Shown: piece by piece, positions 38,389 through 50,199 of the stretch
Layout of the letters: each line of letters opens with the position of its first letter
Position numbering within the stretch: the first letter of the stretch is position 1
The notes under the pieces: generated by a model
Told to the model about the DNA's origin: nothing
Databases searched by the model: none
What the model saw: the letters and a program-made list of their open reading frames with translations, nothing else
Assembly: GCF_963678635.1 (NCBI RefSeq)
Contig: NC_087062.1
Span: forward strand, 1,054,001-1,118,000
Direction: 5' to 3'
DNA: 64,000 nt
From: Symsagittifera roscoffensis
Taxonomy: Eukaryota; Xenacoelomorpha; Acoela; Convolutidae
Made by a program: the position numbers and the translations under genes

Positions 38389-38990
38389 TCACACTCGAGA
38401 CTTGGTGATGTCACCAGATAGTGCAACTTTGTAGAATCGGAACCAGACAAGGATGTTGATGAGGTCTGGCTGCTGCTTTAGGCCAACCAGTAGACATTCT
38501 TTCAACGATTCTCTATTTGAAGTTGGAGCTGATTCGTTGAAAACAGCTCTGCACTTTGTTGTTGTTGATTTCGATTTCCAAACTGCATGATGAGGCACGA
38601 TGAAGTACTTCCCGAATTGCAGAAGTTGATCTGACACAGGTACCTTCTCGATATGGCCAGTTTTAATCATATCTTGGAAGAAGTCGTTGTATTAGTCCTC
38701 GGCTTCAAGGTTCTGTCTTAACTTCTTTTCATTAGAAATGAATTGCCGGAAAGCTTTGCCTGCTGAGTGAACAAAATCGGGCAACATGAAATGGATGATT
38801 TCGTCATAGATCCCATGTGATTTGTTGATTGGATATCTCACCATAGCTCGTCAGTCTGGGCCATACGTCGTAGACTGATCGAAATGTCGGAATCACTCAA
38901 TTTTGTTGGATAAATGTTGGGATTCTGGAGATGTAGGAATATCTTCAATTTCCCAGAATCTGTCTAATGTGGTGGACTGGCTGTCAAGGA
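38389..38990 (-). pseudogene. BEL/Pao reverse transcriptase N-terminal fragment (copy 1)
   Basis: A 93-codon frame has TGHIEKVPVSDQLLQFGKYF, VPHHAVWKSKSTTTKCRAVF, NESAPTSNRESLKECLLVG and FRFYKVALSGDITK, the BEL/Pao-type opening of RT through motif A (Asp in SGDI). Stops upstream break the region before it. The rest of RT (YxDD) is absent. Protease and gag are not seen. Confidence 0.78.
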
Positions 38991-39189
38991 AGTTGACTCC
39001 ATATCATGGCGTGTGTCTTCAGGTTGTGACTGTGTGATCGGTATCAACAACACCTGAGTTTGTACAAAAAGGATCGTGTCGGTTAGCAGTATATTTCTTT
39101 CCTTGACGTTCCGTGCCTTCACAATGTGTGTGTGTGTGTGTGTGTAGACAGATTATCCAAGTAGGAGATCAATTGTGTTGGGCTTTTCG

Positions 39190-41590
39190 AAAGTTAAAAC
39201 ATCCACTATGTCTGAAAAAAGCACAGGTTATTCTCGTATTCAAAATAGAAAATGCAGCCTATCCAATCAATTATCGGCCAATTTCCGAAGCACCAGTTGT
39301 CTCTAAACTTTTTAAAAAGAATTTTTCACCTCAAATAAATCATTTTTTGTTCGATGAAAATATTCTAAAACCCAAAAAAAATTTGTTTCAGGCACGGTTA
39401 TTTGACAAGTGATGCTCTTTTATACGCATAAGAAAAAATCAGAATCCATCTTGATAAGCATAATGTAGCAGCAGCAGAAATTTTAGACCTCTCGAAAGCG
39501 TTTGATTCACATCCCATCATCCAACAAAAGTTAAGGAATCTTGGTTTTGAACCATCAGTTACTAATCCAGTAAATCCCTTTCTGGAAAACAGACAGTAGT
39601 CAAGGATTGTAAATGGTGCATATTCAGATTGGCTGGAGCAAGGCGTACCTCAGGGTTCTGAATAAGGACTTCTGTTCTTTAACATTTATCTTAAGGTCAT
39701 GCCCGAAACTCTAGACAAGTCATGTACACTTGTACAGTATGCCAATGATATAACACAGCTAAGTTTCCATTCAAATACTATATCCGCAACACAAATCATT
39801 CAATACAGTTTCAACAGAATACTCTCAAAAATTCATTCGAAATAACTCACGATAAATGTAGACAAAACGCAGTTCATGGTTTTATCTGCTTCATCAAAAA
39901 AAACTCATAGAAAATTGGAAGCTGTAACTAGGAAATTACCAGATCAAATATCTGAATCTATCAATTTTCTCGATGTTAATATAAATTCAGGTTTGACTTT
40001 CGAAAAATCAATAAGCAATGTGTTACAGATGATGGCATGTGCAATCCAAACAATCACATAAAATCAGAGATGAATGAGCATACGATGAATCATTTTACTT
40101 GAAGTATATCTTGCTGACCGGCATATCAAACGCTTTACATTGAGCCTTCTCAGTAGCCTTTAGATTAGTTTTCTTCAAAAGCCTTTTTTGTGCCTTTTCA
40201 TTTCCAATAAGACAAGTTTTTTAATTGCTTTTTCACTATCTTTTAGATTATAGGACATTTGAACATCAGAGAATGTGATGGATTTATCGTTGCTTTCTTG
40301 AACAAAAATTGAAAATTGATGGTGGGAAAATTTGTTAAGAAAAATCTCTATCATAAGCGAACTTCAATTTTTTATCTTGAATGCTGAAACTTTGCTTTTT
40401 GTGTTTTTCAAATGCAGGTTTGTTTGACAAGTTCATGTGTAGACGCATGGGTGCCATAAACATAATTTGCTTTTTTGCAAGTTTTTAAATGTTTTTAAAC
40501 AAACAATATTCCTTGGATATGGTTATTGAAACTATGGGATGGTTATTGAAACATTTAAGAGTTTTTGTTTTATCGGCCCATGCTTGAAACTATTAGAAAA
40601 TTACTTGATTAAAAGAAAGCGAACCGTTCGAAACGGACTACCTGTCTCTGATGCTTGGCCTGTATAAAGTGGTGTACGTCAGGGGTCAGTTCTCTGACCC
40701 TTGATGACGATCCTTCAAAAAAATGTCGCAAGCTTTGGCTATGCTGATGATTCCAATTTTGTATCGAATAAACTTAAATCAATAGAAAAAATTAATATGG
40801 AATTGCTGCACCAAAAACTCAAAAGAAAAAAAAACGTTCAAGAGCATAAAAGCCAGTACAATTGTGAGACTCAAAAATACAACAATCAGAGAAGTAAAGA
40901 CTTTGGATTTACAGTCACTAAAAAATTGAACTGGACAGAAAATTCAAGAACAAAATAAGTCAAAGCTATAAAGGCGTTTTTCTCAGTTAAAAGGAAAATA
41001 TCGAAAATCACAACCAAGCATATAAAACTAGAAGGATTCAAAACGAATATTGCCCCAAAGTTAGCTATGGCTCAGCTCAATGGAAACCAACAAAAAATTA
41101 TCCTAAAATTATCAAAAGTATGCGAAGGAAAGCAACATTTTGGACTATAGGCTGATGTCATGAATACAAAGACCAAATAATTCAACTTAAAATTCTCCCG
41201 CTGTCATTTACCATAAAGTAGAAAATCCACTTCTACTGAATAGAACTATGAAAGGCAAAACAGACCTACAATGGGAAAAAATTACTTCATTTAAAGAAAA
41301 AGCACAAACAAGCCATTCGAGCATGAAAAGATATGGATGGAAGCACAAAAGTCAAACTTCGAAATCTAAATCAGTTTTCTGAAAGACTAATTATAAAAAA
41401 GACTGTTTGAAATGTGACATCATTCACTGCGAAAACATCACAGACATCCTTACGAGTTTGTACAAAAAAATTTTTAACGAGAAATTCAATGAAGGGAGCC
41501 CGTGCACATGGAGAATAGAAGGCAATTGCACAGATTGTATAAACATTGGAAAACTTTTATTTTTTAATCCAAAATTTTAGAAAAATTAAA
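39190..41590 (+). pseudogene. Degraded LINE reverse transcriptase (copy 1)
   Basis: The plus strand shows AYPINYRPISEAPVVSKLF, AEILDLSKAFDSHPII (motif A), EQGVPQGSE then a stop then GLLFFNIYL (motif B), LVQYANDITQLS (YADD degraded to YAND), NVDKTQFMVLS and INFLDVNINSG. Farther on come degraded LNWTENSRTK and ILPLSFT-like C-terminal text. The ORF at 39,876-40,061 is identical in all 61 residues to 45,965-46,150. Numerous stops make it inactive. The CR1/jockey-like class cannot be fixed from these fragments. Confidence 0.72.
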
Positions 41591-41789
41591 TCATAAGGAA
41601 AATTTAGGTGGGGCGAAAACCTGTAAAGCAAAAACGAAAAAAAAAACATATCTTCCCCGTACAAATGGCGTTTCAATAATGATCTGAAAAGAGGACGAAA
41701 TCTATTGGCGGCTTGAAGCACTTTCTCAAGCTTTCATGACTTGTGGTTTTGCCTCATTTTCCTATAATCCAAATACAACTTTTACAAAA

Positions 41790-43170
41790 CCAGACTATTT
41801 CAGCTATCTTTTGGTAAGCATTGTCTGACATATTTGCATACTTCCGCATTTATTGTGATACCAGTTCAAGCATCCTACACATTCTACCCCTTTTGTCCTG
41901 TAGGTAACTTTTTTTGTTCAATTGAGAGCATATTTCTCTACAGTTGTTTATCGGTTTAGTCAAATCAAGAATTTCCATTTTTAGTGCATGTTCATGCCCT
42001 TGGAGCCACTAAATTGGTAAAATTTTTGACAGAGAAGCGTCCATGGCTTTTCTATCATTTTGAACTGATCAAAGTTTATATATATTAATTTGCACCTTGC
42101 TGGCTCTCAATTTGTTCTTTCAATGATCCTCCATGCTTCCAATGAGTTTGTTGTTACAATGTTGGAGCCCTCGAGAAAAATTTGGTTTGGTACCTGTTCA
42201 ATTTACCATTTGAACGACCAGAGAGTGATAGGACTGGTCTCAGTGGTGTTTCCTTTTCGTCTGCGTTGACCAAGCCGTAAAGTCTGGCGATTTTTACTTT
42301 TTTTACGTTAACCTATTGCAGAGATTTTCACTAATTTTGCTTATTTTTTCGTGGTTTGGTAATGATAATTAATATTAGATATTATAGTAATATCTAAATA
42401 TCTAATATTAGATATTAGATATTTAGATATTAATATTAGTAGTTTTATATTGATGAAATTTTCAATCGTCAATACTCTTGAATGAATCCTTGCTTTCTTT
42501 TCACCGAGTTGATCTGGTTCAAGCAACCCCATGAGTTTCGATTCATAAGTTGTTTTCTTCATCGCACAGAAACCGACCCTTGTCAAAAAGCACTGCCAAT
42601 AGCCAGTTGGCCTTGAGACCCTTCTCGCTTTTTCTATGCCCTGTTCCGATGGTGTCTGTTTCACCCGTTTACTGCAGAACTTTGTAGCGTCCTTAATCTC
42701 ACAAAAGACTTCCCCGGGGATTTTTCAAAAATTGAGATCTGAGAGGAAGTTGTCGGTTTCAGCGAGATAAAAATGTCTTATTGAATTAACCCCTGACCAA
42801 ATGTTTTGATCCCAATGACAAAATTTCTAAATCCAATATGGTAGATCTATATTATTGAATGTTTTCACTGTTAGCTCATTTTTTTGGACCTAATGGTTGA
42901 TCCTGCTTTTCAGCCAATTTTTCAACTTCTTCTAATGTGCTACTTCAACTACCGTAGTCGCTTTCCGTCCTCTGAGTGTTAAGTATCTTGCTACCGAAGG
43001 CCATAATTCCTCATTTAACCTTCTTTGTACCACACGTCTTGCCCTATGTCCTGGAAGTTTTGCTATTTCTCACAACTTCCGAAATTCAATCTTTCGTTTA
43101 ACATTTTGTTCTTACGCTAAAATAACAGTTTTGCGGTTTTGTTATTAAACTTGACATTTTAGCACAAAAA
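41790..43170 (-). pseudogene. Second Penelope-like element fragment with PHD-like finger (copy 1)
   Basis: The minus strand has a Cys-rich finger near 41,830-41,990 (paralogous to the clean frame in copy 2) and, at 42,664-42,480, GVGFC-like RVGFCAMKKTTYESKLMGLL, which parallels LVFARRVKKKYESKLL-type text in the element at 34,351-36,160. It is a related but distinct Penelope-like family, reduced to fragments. Confidence 0.55.
42361..42445. repeat. Palindromic ATATCTAA tract
   Basis: Alternating TAATATTAGATAT and its complement form nested inverted repeats over ~85 bp. The corresponding place in copy 2 (near 48,440-48,465) is short, so the tract expanded in copy 1 or shrank in copy 2. Confidence 0.7.
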
Positions 43171-43419
43171 TTTCGAAATTGGAAAAAGATTCAGCACAAT
43201 TGTTTCTAGTTCTCTTTTGTCTCTTCATGCCAAGGAAAAATTTTGTATTGTAGATGGGTTTTTTTCCACAAACGGTGTACGCTTTTATTAGTTGATTTTT
43301 TACCCTGAACTTTCCTCAACCTGTATTACCTACCACAAAACATCGACAGTCTAGTTTCATTTTATGTAAAATGCTCTTTTAAAGCGTGAGTAGATTTTCT
43401 CGAGGGCACCCGGTGTTGG

Positions 43420-45064
43420 AATTGGTTCGCTATATGGGCCCCAACATCATCATCCCATTCCAAGACCCTATTCCAAGTCTTTCGGAAAAGAATCTTCGGA
43501 ATTATCGTTACAGTGGTCACTAGTCCAAGGGGATCAAAAACTCGTCCCAAGTTGCTTGCTATCATCCGGCGAGTGATTGTAGGTCTTCGAATGCTCCCGA
43601 GCAAAATTAATGAGCTGCTCTCAATCATTTTAGACGGGTTTCTGTGTGTCTTTCTTTTCTTTTTAGCGCAATTTAGCTGACCAAAAGATGCTGGGCGGAT
43701 TCTTGTTTGCGTTTTCTGTGAGTTGAACAACTTTGGGTGAAACTTTTGATGTTTTTCGTACCAAAATTTTTTAGGGCATGATTGAAGTGTGTCCGTGCCC
43801 CTTTTGGGAGGTTGGTTTTCGAATTTTTCCATTTGAAAGTTTCCGTCGAAATTGACCACTTTACGGCTCCTGTGAATTTGGCTTGATTTTTGCAAAAAAT
43901 CTCTGTAGAAGGCATCGGGATGATTCTTGTCAGTGGGGAAAGCCAGTGAAGTGTGCTGACAGCTGTTTTGCTCTCGGTTCTTGATTTTTTTGGTCGGAAA
44001 ACTTCGTCCAAAGTTGGCCACTTTTTGGGTTAAATCGACCTCGAAACATGGAAATTTATTTGTTGACTCTGGTTCTTGTTTAGTCGTTTTGTAGCAATTA
44101 TGCTGAATGCGACTGTCTAGCTTTGATTGCTCTTTGTTTTTTTTTTCAATTTTTTTCAAGCGTCCGGAGTTGACCAGAGTATGATTTGGCCAGAGTATGA
44201 ATTCTTGAAATACTCTTCTAAATACTTTGATTTTTGGCAAAAATCCAGGCGATTCATCGGAAATCTGCTGGGGTGCGAATGCACCCGATCCTGGTTTCCA
44301 GAGGTTCCTCTTTAGTAGTCGTCTGTGGAGCTGAAATTGGCCACATTTTTGACTGTTCCGACAACAACTGGAGTTGCTTCAAAATCACACTCGAGACTTG
44401 GTGATGTCACCAGATAGTGCAACTTTGTAGAATCGGAACCAGACAAGGATGTTGATGAGGTCTGGCTGCTGCTTTAGGCCAACCAGTAGACATTCTTTCA
44501 ACGATTCTCTATTTGAAGTTGGAGCTGATTCGTTGAAAACAGCTCTGCACTTTGTTGTTGTTGAGTCCGATTTCCAAACTGCATGATGAGGCATGATGAA
44601 GTACTTCGCGAATTGCAGAAGTTGATCTGACACAGGTACCTTCTCGATATGGCCAGTTTCAATCATCTCTTGGAAGAAGTCGTTGTATTGGTCCTCGGCT
44701 TCAAGGTTCTGTCTTAACTTCTTTTCATTAGAAATGAATTGCCGGAAAGCTTTGCCTGCTGAGTGACCAAAATCGGGCAACATTAAATGGATGATTTCGT
44801 CATAGATCCCATGTCATTTGTTGATTGGATATCTCACCATAGCTCGTCAGTCTGGGCCATACGTCGTAGACTGATCGAAATGTCGGAATCACTCAATTTC
44901 GTTGGATAAATGTTGGGATTCTGGAGATGTAGGAATATCTTCAATTTCCCAGAATCTGTCAAATGTGGTGGACTGGCTGTCAAGGAAGTTGACTCCATAC
45001 CATGGCGAGTGTCTTCAGGTTGTGACTGTGTGATCGGTATCAACGACACCTGAGTTTGTACCAA
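43420..45064 (-). pseudogene. BEL/Pao RT fragments (copy 2)
   Basis: Frames at 44,783-44,385 (AFRQFISNEKKLRQNLEAE, TGHIEKVPVSDQLLQFAKYF, FNESAPTSNRESLKECLLVG) and 44,240-43,420 (TRRMIASNLGRVFDPLGLV, ILFRKTWNRVLEWDDD) give the start and end of BEL/Pao RT. About 150 residues of other sequence lie between them where the catalytic YxDD should be. The frame 45,064-44,834 (KLSDSDISISLRRMAQTDEL) is the degraded region before RT. Confidence 0.75.
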
Positions 45065-45249
45065 AAAGGATCGTGTCGGTTAGCAGTATAGTTCCTTCCT
45101 TGACATTCCGTGCCTTCACAATGTGTGTGTGTGTATGTAGACAGATTATCCAAGTAGGAGATCAATGGTGTTGGGCTTTTCGAAAACTGAATCTGCCTAG
45201 TTGTAGTTGCTGACCTTTCGTAAGTCTGTTGCTGCGGTTTAAGTGTTTG

Positions 45250-47700
45250 GATCCTCGTGATGAAATGAATTTATCTCAAAAGTTAAAACATCCACTAGGT
45301 CTGAAAAAAACACAGGTTACTCTCGTATTCAAAAAAGAAAATGAAGCCTATCCAATCAAATATCGGCCAATTTCCGAAGCACCAGTTGTCTCTAAACTTT
45401 TTTAAAAGAGTTTTTCATCTCAAATAAATCATTTTCTGTTCGATAAAAATATCCTAAAACCCAAAAAAAATTTGTTTCAGGCACGGTTATTTGACAAGTG
45501 ATGCTCTTTTATACGCATAAGAAAAAATCAGAATCCATCTTGATAAGCATAATGTAGCAGCAGCAGAAATTTTAGACCTCTCGAAAGCGTTTGATTCACA
45601 TCCCATCATCCAACAAAAGTTAAGGAATCTTGGTTTTGAACCATCAGTTACTAATCCAGTAAATCCCTTTCTGGAAAACAGACTGTAGTCAAGGATTGTA
45701 AATGGTGCATATTCAGATTGGCTGGAGCAAGGCGTACCTCAGGGTTCTGAATAAGGACTTCTGTTCTTTAACATTTATCTTAAGGTCATGCCCGAAACTC
45801 TAGACAAGTCATGTACACTTGTACAGTATGCCAATGATATAACACAGCTAAGTTTCCATTCAAATACTATATCCGCAACACAAATCATTCAATACAGTTT
45901 CAACAGAATACTCTCAAAAATTCATTCGAAATAACTCACGATAAATGTAGACAAAACGCAGTTCATGGTTTTATCTGCTTCATCAAAAAAAACTCATAGA
46001 AAATTGGAAGCTGTAACTAGGAAATTACCAGATCAAATATCTGAATCTATCAATTTTCTCGATGTTAATATAAATTCAGGTTTGACTTTCGAAAAATCAA
46101 TAAGCAATGTGTTACAGATGATGGCATGTGCAATCCAAACAATCACATAAAATCAGAGATGAATGAGCATACGATGAATCATTTTACTTGAAGTATATCT
46201 TGCTGACCGGCATATCAAACGCTTTACATTGAGCCTTCTCAGTAGCCTTTAGATTAGTTTTCTTCAAAAGCCTTTTTGTGCCTTTTCTTTTCCAATAAGA
46301 CAAGTTTTTTAATGTGCTTTTTCACTATCTTTTAGATTCTAGGACATTTGAACATCAGAGAATGTGTCGTTGCTTTCTTGAACATAATTTTCAATTTGTG
46401 CTTGAATTATCGTTGCTTTCTTGAAGATAATTTTCAATTTGTGCTTAAAAATTGATGATGAGAAAACTTGCTAAGAAAAATCTCTATCATAAGCGAACTT
46501 CATTTTTTTATCTTGAATACTGAAACTTTGCTTTTTGTGTTTTTCAGATGCAGGTTTGTTTGACAAAGTCAGGTGTAGATGCATGGGTGCCATAATTATC
46601 ATTTGCTTCTCTGCAAAATTTTAAATGTTATTTAAACAAAAAGTATTCATTGGATATGGTTGTTGAAACTATGGGATGGTTGTTGAAACATTTATGAGTT
46701 TTTGTTTTATCGGCCCATTCTTGAAACTATTGGAAAAATACCCGAAAAAAGAAAGCGTACCGTTCAAAATGGACTACTTGTCTCTGATGCGTGGCCTGTA
46801 TAAAGTGGTGTACGTCAGGGGTCAGTTCTCGGACCCTTGATGACGATCCTTCAAAAAACTGTCGCAAGCTTTGGCTATGCTGATGATTTCAAAGTTGTAT
46901 CGAATAAACCTTAACCAATAGAAAAAAAAAATATGGAATTGCTGCACCAAAAATTCAGAGGAAAAAATGTTCAAAAGCATAAAAGGCAGTACAATTGTGA
47001 GACTCAATAATACAACAACCAGAGAAGTAAAGGATCGGACTTACAGTCACTAAAAAGTTGAACTGGACAGAAATTTCAAAAAACAAGTTAAGCCAAAGCT
47101 ATAAAGGCGTTATACTCAGTTAAAAGGAATATATCGAAAATAACAACCAAGCATATAAACTACAAGGATTCAAAACACATATTGCCCCAAAGTTAGCTAT
47201 GGCTCAGCTCAATGGAAACCAACAACACATGATCCTAAAATCATCAAAAGTAAGCAAAGGAAAGCAACGTTTTGGACTATAGGCTGATGTCATGAATACA
47301 AAGACCAAATAATTCAACTTTAATTCTACCGGTGTCCTTTACCATAAAGTAGACGATCCACTTCTACTGAATAGAATTATGAATGGCAAAACAGACCTAC
47401 AATGGGAAAAAAATTACTTCAATTAAATAAAAAGCACCAACAAGCCTCTCGAGCATGAAAAGATATGGAAGCACAAAAGTCGAACTTCAAAATCTAAATC
47501 AGTTTTCTTAAAGACTAATTATAATAATGATTGTTTGAAATGTGACATCAATCACTGCGAAAAAATCACAGACATCCTTACGAGTTTGTACAAAAAATTT
47601 TCACCGAGAAATTCAATGAAGGGAGCCCGTCCACATGGAGAATAGAAGGAAAAAGCACAGATTGTATAAAAATTAGAAAATTTTTTTTTTAATCCAAATT
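45250..47700 (+). pseudogene. Degraded LINE reverse transcriptase (copy 2)
   Basis: Same motifs and mostly the same stops as copy 1: KAFDSHPII, GVPQGSE plus stop, QYANDI, VDKTQFMVLS. The stops shared between copies show that the LINE was already dead when the composite duplicated. Small indels near 46,270-46,450 distinguish it. Confidence 0.72.
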
Positions 47701-47829
47701 TTTAAAAAATTAAATCATAAGGAAAAATTAGGTGGGGCGAAAATCTATAAAGCAAAAACGAAAAAAACATATCTTCCCCGTACAAATGGCGTTTCAATAA
47801 TGATCTAAAAAGAGGACGAAATCTATTGA

Positions 47830-49200
47830 CTTGTGGTTTTGCCTCATTTTCCTATAATCCAAATACAATTTTTACAAAACCAGACCATTTCAGCTGTCTT
47901 TTGGTAAACATTGTCTGACATATTTCCGCATTTTTTATGATACCAGTTCAAGCATCCCACACATTCTACCCCTTTTGTCCTGTAGGTAATTTTTTTGTTC
48001 AATTGAGAGCATATTTCTCTACAGTTGTTTATGGGTTTAGTCAAATCAAGAGTTTCCACTTTTGGTGCATGTTCATGCCCTTGGAGCCACTAAATTGGTA
48101 AAATTTCGGGCAGAGAAGCGTCCATGGCTAATCTATCTTTTTGAACTAATCAAAGTTCATATATATTAGTTTGCACCTTGCTGGCTCTCAATTTGTTCTT
48201 TCTATGATCCTCCTTGCTTCCAATGAGTTTGTTTCAATGTTGGAGCCCTCGATAAAAAATTTGTTTGGTATCTGTTCAATTTATCATTTGGACGACCAGA
48301 GAGTGATGGTTGTATTCTCAGTGGTGTTTCCCTTTTGTCTGCGTTGACCAAACCGTAAAGTCTGGCGAGTTTTACTTTTTTTTACTTAAACCTATTGCAG
48401 AGATTTTCATTAGTTTTGCTTCTTTTTCTGTGGTTTGGTAATGATAATAGTAGATATTAATATTAGTAGTTTTGTATTTATGAAATTTTCAATCGTGAAA
48501 ACTATTGAATGAATCCTTGCGTTCTTTTCACTGAGTTGATCTGGTTCAAGCAACCCCATGAGTTTTGATTCATAAGTTGTTTTCTTCATCGCACAGAAAC
48601 CGACCCCTTGTCAAAAAGCACTGCCAATAGCCCGTTGGCCTTGAAATCCTTCTCGCCTTTTCTTTGCTCTTTTCCGATGTTGTCTGTTTCACTCGTTTAC
48701 TGCAGAATTTTGTAGCGTCCTTAATCTCACAAAGAACTTCCCCGGGGACTTTTCAAAAATTGAGATCTGAGAGGAAGTTGTCGATATCAGCGAGATAAAA
48801 ATGTCTTATTGAATTAACCCCTGACTAAATGTTTTGATCCCAATGACAAAATGAATCCATTATGGAAGATCTATATCATTGAATATTTTCACTGTTTGCT
48901 CATTTTTTGGACCTAATGGTTGATCCTGCTTTTCAGTCAACTTTTTCAACTTCTTCTATTGTGCTACGTTCAACTACCGTAGTCGCTATCCGTCCTCTGA
49001 GTGTTAAGTATCTTGCTACCGAAGGCCATAATTGCTCATTTAACCCTCTTTCTACCACACGTCTTGCCTTATGTTCTGGAAGTTTTGCTTTTTCTCACAA
49101 CTTCCGAATTTCAATCTTTCATTTACCATTTTGTTGTTACGCTAAAATAACAGTTTTGCAGTTTTGTTATTAAACTGGAACTTTTAGCCAACATTTTTTG
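47830..49200 (-). pseudogene. Second Penelope-like fragment with PHD-like finger (copy 2)
   Basis: The frame 48,059-47,844 gives the finger cleanly: CREICSQLNKKITYRTKGVE, then CVGCLNWYHKKCGNMSDNVY and VWFCKNC, a C4HC3-like PHD layout (Cys pair, Cys pair, His/Cys, Cys pair). RVGFCAMKK-like text lies upstream, near 48,600, in degraded frames. Confidence 0.6.
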
Positions 49201-49414
49201 AAATTGGAAAAAGATTCAGTTCAATTGTTTCTAGTTCTCTTTTGTCTCTTGATGCCAAGGAAAAATTATGTATTAAAGATGGGTTTCACAGCAACGGTGT
49301 ACGCTTTTATTAGTTATTTTTTACCCTGAACTTTTCTCAACCTGAATTACCTCCACAAAACTTCGACAAATTAGTTTCAATTTATGTAATATGCTCTATT
49401 AAAGCCTGAGTAGA

Positions 49415-50199
49415 ATATTTTATAACACCTCAGTAATAACTTTTTTGCTTACATAGCTACTGTATTTTTTGCGAAATTTTGCAGATCTTTTTAGAACCAC
49501 CGTTTCTTGACCGTGGCGTCTGCATATAAACTCAGGTCGTTTTCCTGTTTAACTTCTAAAAAACTCTGAAAAAAAATTTATTTAATTTTTAGGGAAGTTT
49601 CAGATTGAAAATTTTGGTTTAGATTTGTACGTTTTTGAACATTTTACATGTAGGCTTATCATGTTTGATTGTTCGACTTTTTATAATTTCCCAGATATCA
49701 TTAGCGCTATTTCTAGTAAGTCCGCCTTGATAAATTGGAGGCCTACCGTTGAGTCAGTTTTTTTATGTTCCTCATTTCTAGTGGTCAAACACCGAACGTT
49801 TTGTTCGACATGGAGGTACATCAGCTACGAGTTAATAAACCATTTTTGACTTGATATTATTAACAAAAACTGATTTCATCGATGATAAAATTTATTGTAG
49901 TTTTTGTGTGGTAAAAACTACTTGAAGGTCGATAAAACTTTGTAACCTGCTGCGAAAAAATGTCTTTTTCATCTCTATAACGAACCATCAGCGTTGGTGA
50001 CTTTACTACCTTTTGTCATTGAGTTTCAGAACTCTTCACACTGTCCAGAGGTTTGACTTTGCCCTCAATGATTTTGTGCAAGCCGTCTGCAGCCACATTT
50101 GCGGACCAATTTTTAAAGTACTGATTTGTCAGCCATTGCGCCCTGTTAGTTTCCACCGACTATATATCAGCCATGAAACTTTGAAAGAATCAAGATAAA
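49415..50199 (-). pseudogene. Penelope-like GIY-YIG region, diverged copy
   Basis: 49,600-50,170 aligns by eye with 33,800-34,340 (shared GACTTGA, TTGTAACCTGCT, ACCATCAGC, GATTTTG, CAGCCATTGCGCCCTGTTAGTTTCCA-type stretches). Its minus-strand translation is heavily interrupted. The first ~180 bp show nothing recognisable. Confidence 0.55.

Larger units (their letters stand above)
37725..43396. repeat. Composite tandem duplication, copy 1
   Basis: Matches 43,412-49,414 from end to end: BEL/Pao pieces, a (TG)n tract, a LINE RT fragment, then a Penelope-like fragment. It lacks ~300 bp present in copy 2 at about 43,770-44,055 and ~90 bp present at 45,187-45,280. It has an extra ~60-80 bp palindromic ATATCTAA tract at 42,361-42,445. 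Only about 15 bp separate the two copies. Confidence 0.85.
43412..49414. repeat. Composite tandem duplication, copy 2
   Basis: Head-to-tail second copy of 37,725-43,396. It keeps a ~285-bp BEL/Pao-side segment (43,770-44,055) that copy 1 lacks, where copy 1 jumps from GTACC to GAAACATG. It also keeps a ~90-bp segment at 45,187-45,280, whose loss in copy 1 occurred at a shared CGAAA-type junction. Copy 2 therefore looks closer to the original in these places. Confidence 0.85.

Noticed and set aside
39121-39146. (TG)n run as a regulatory element
   Set aside because: A short microsatellite present in both duplicate copies with different lengths; no further signal.
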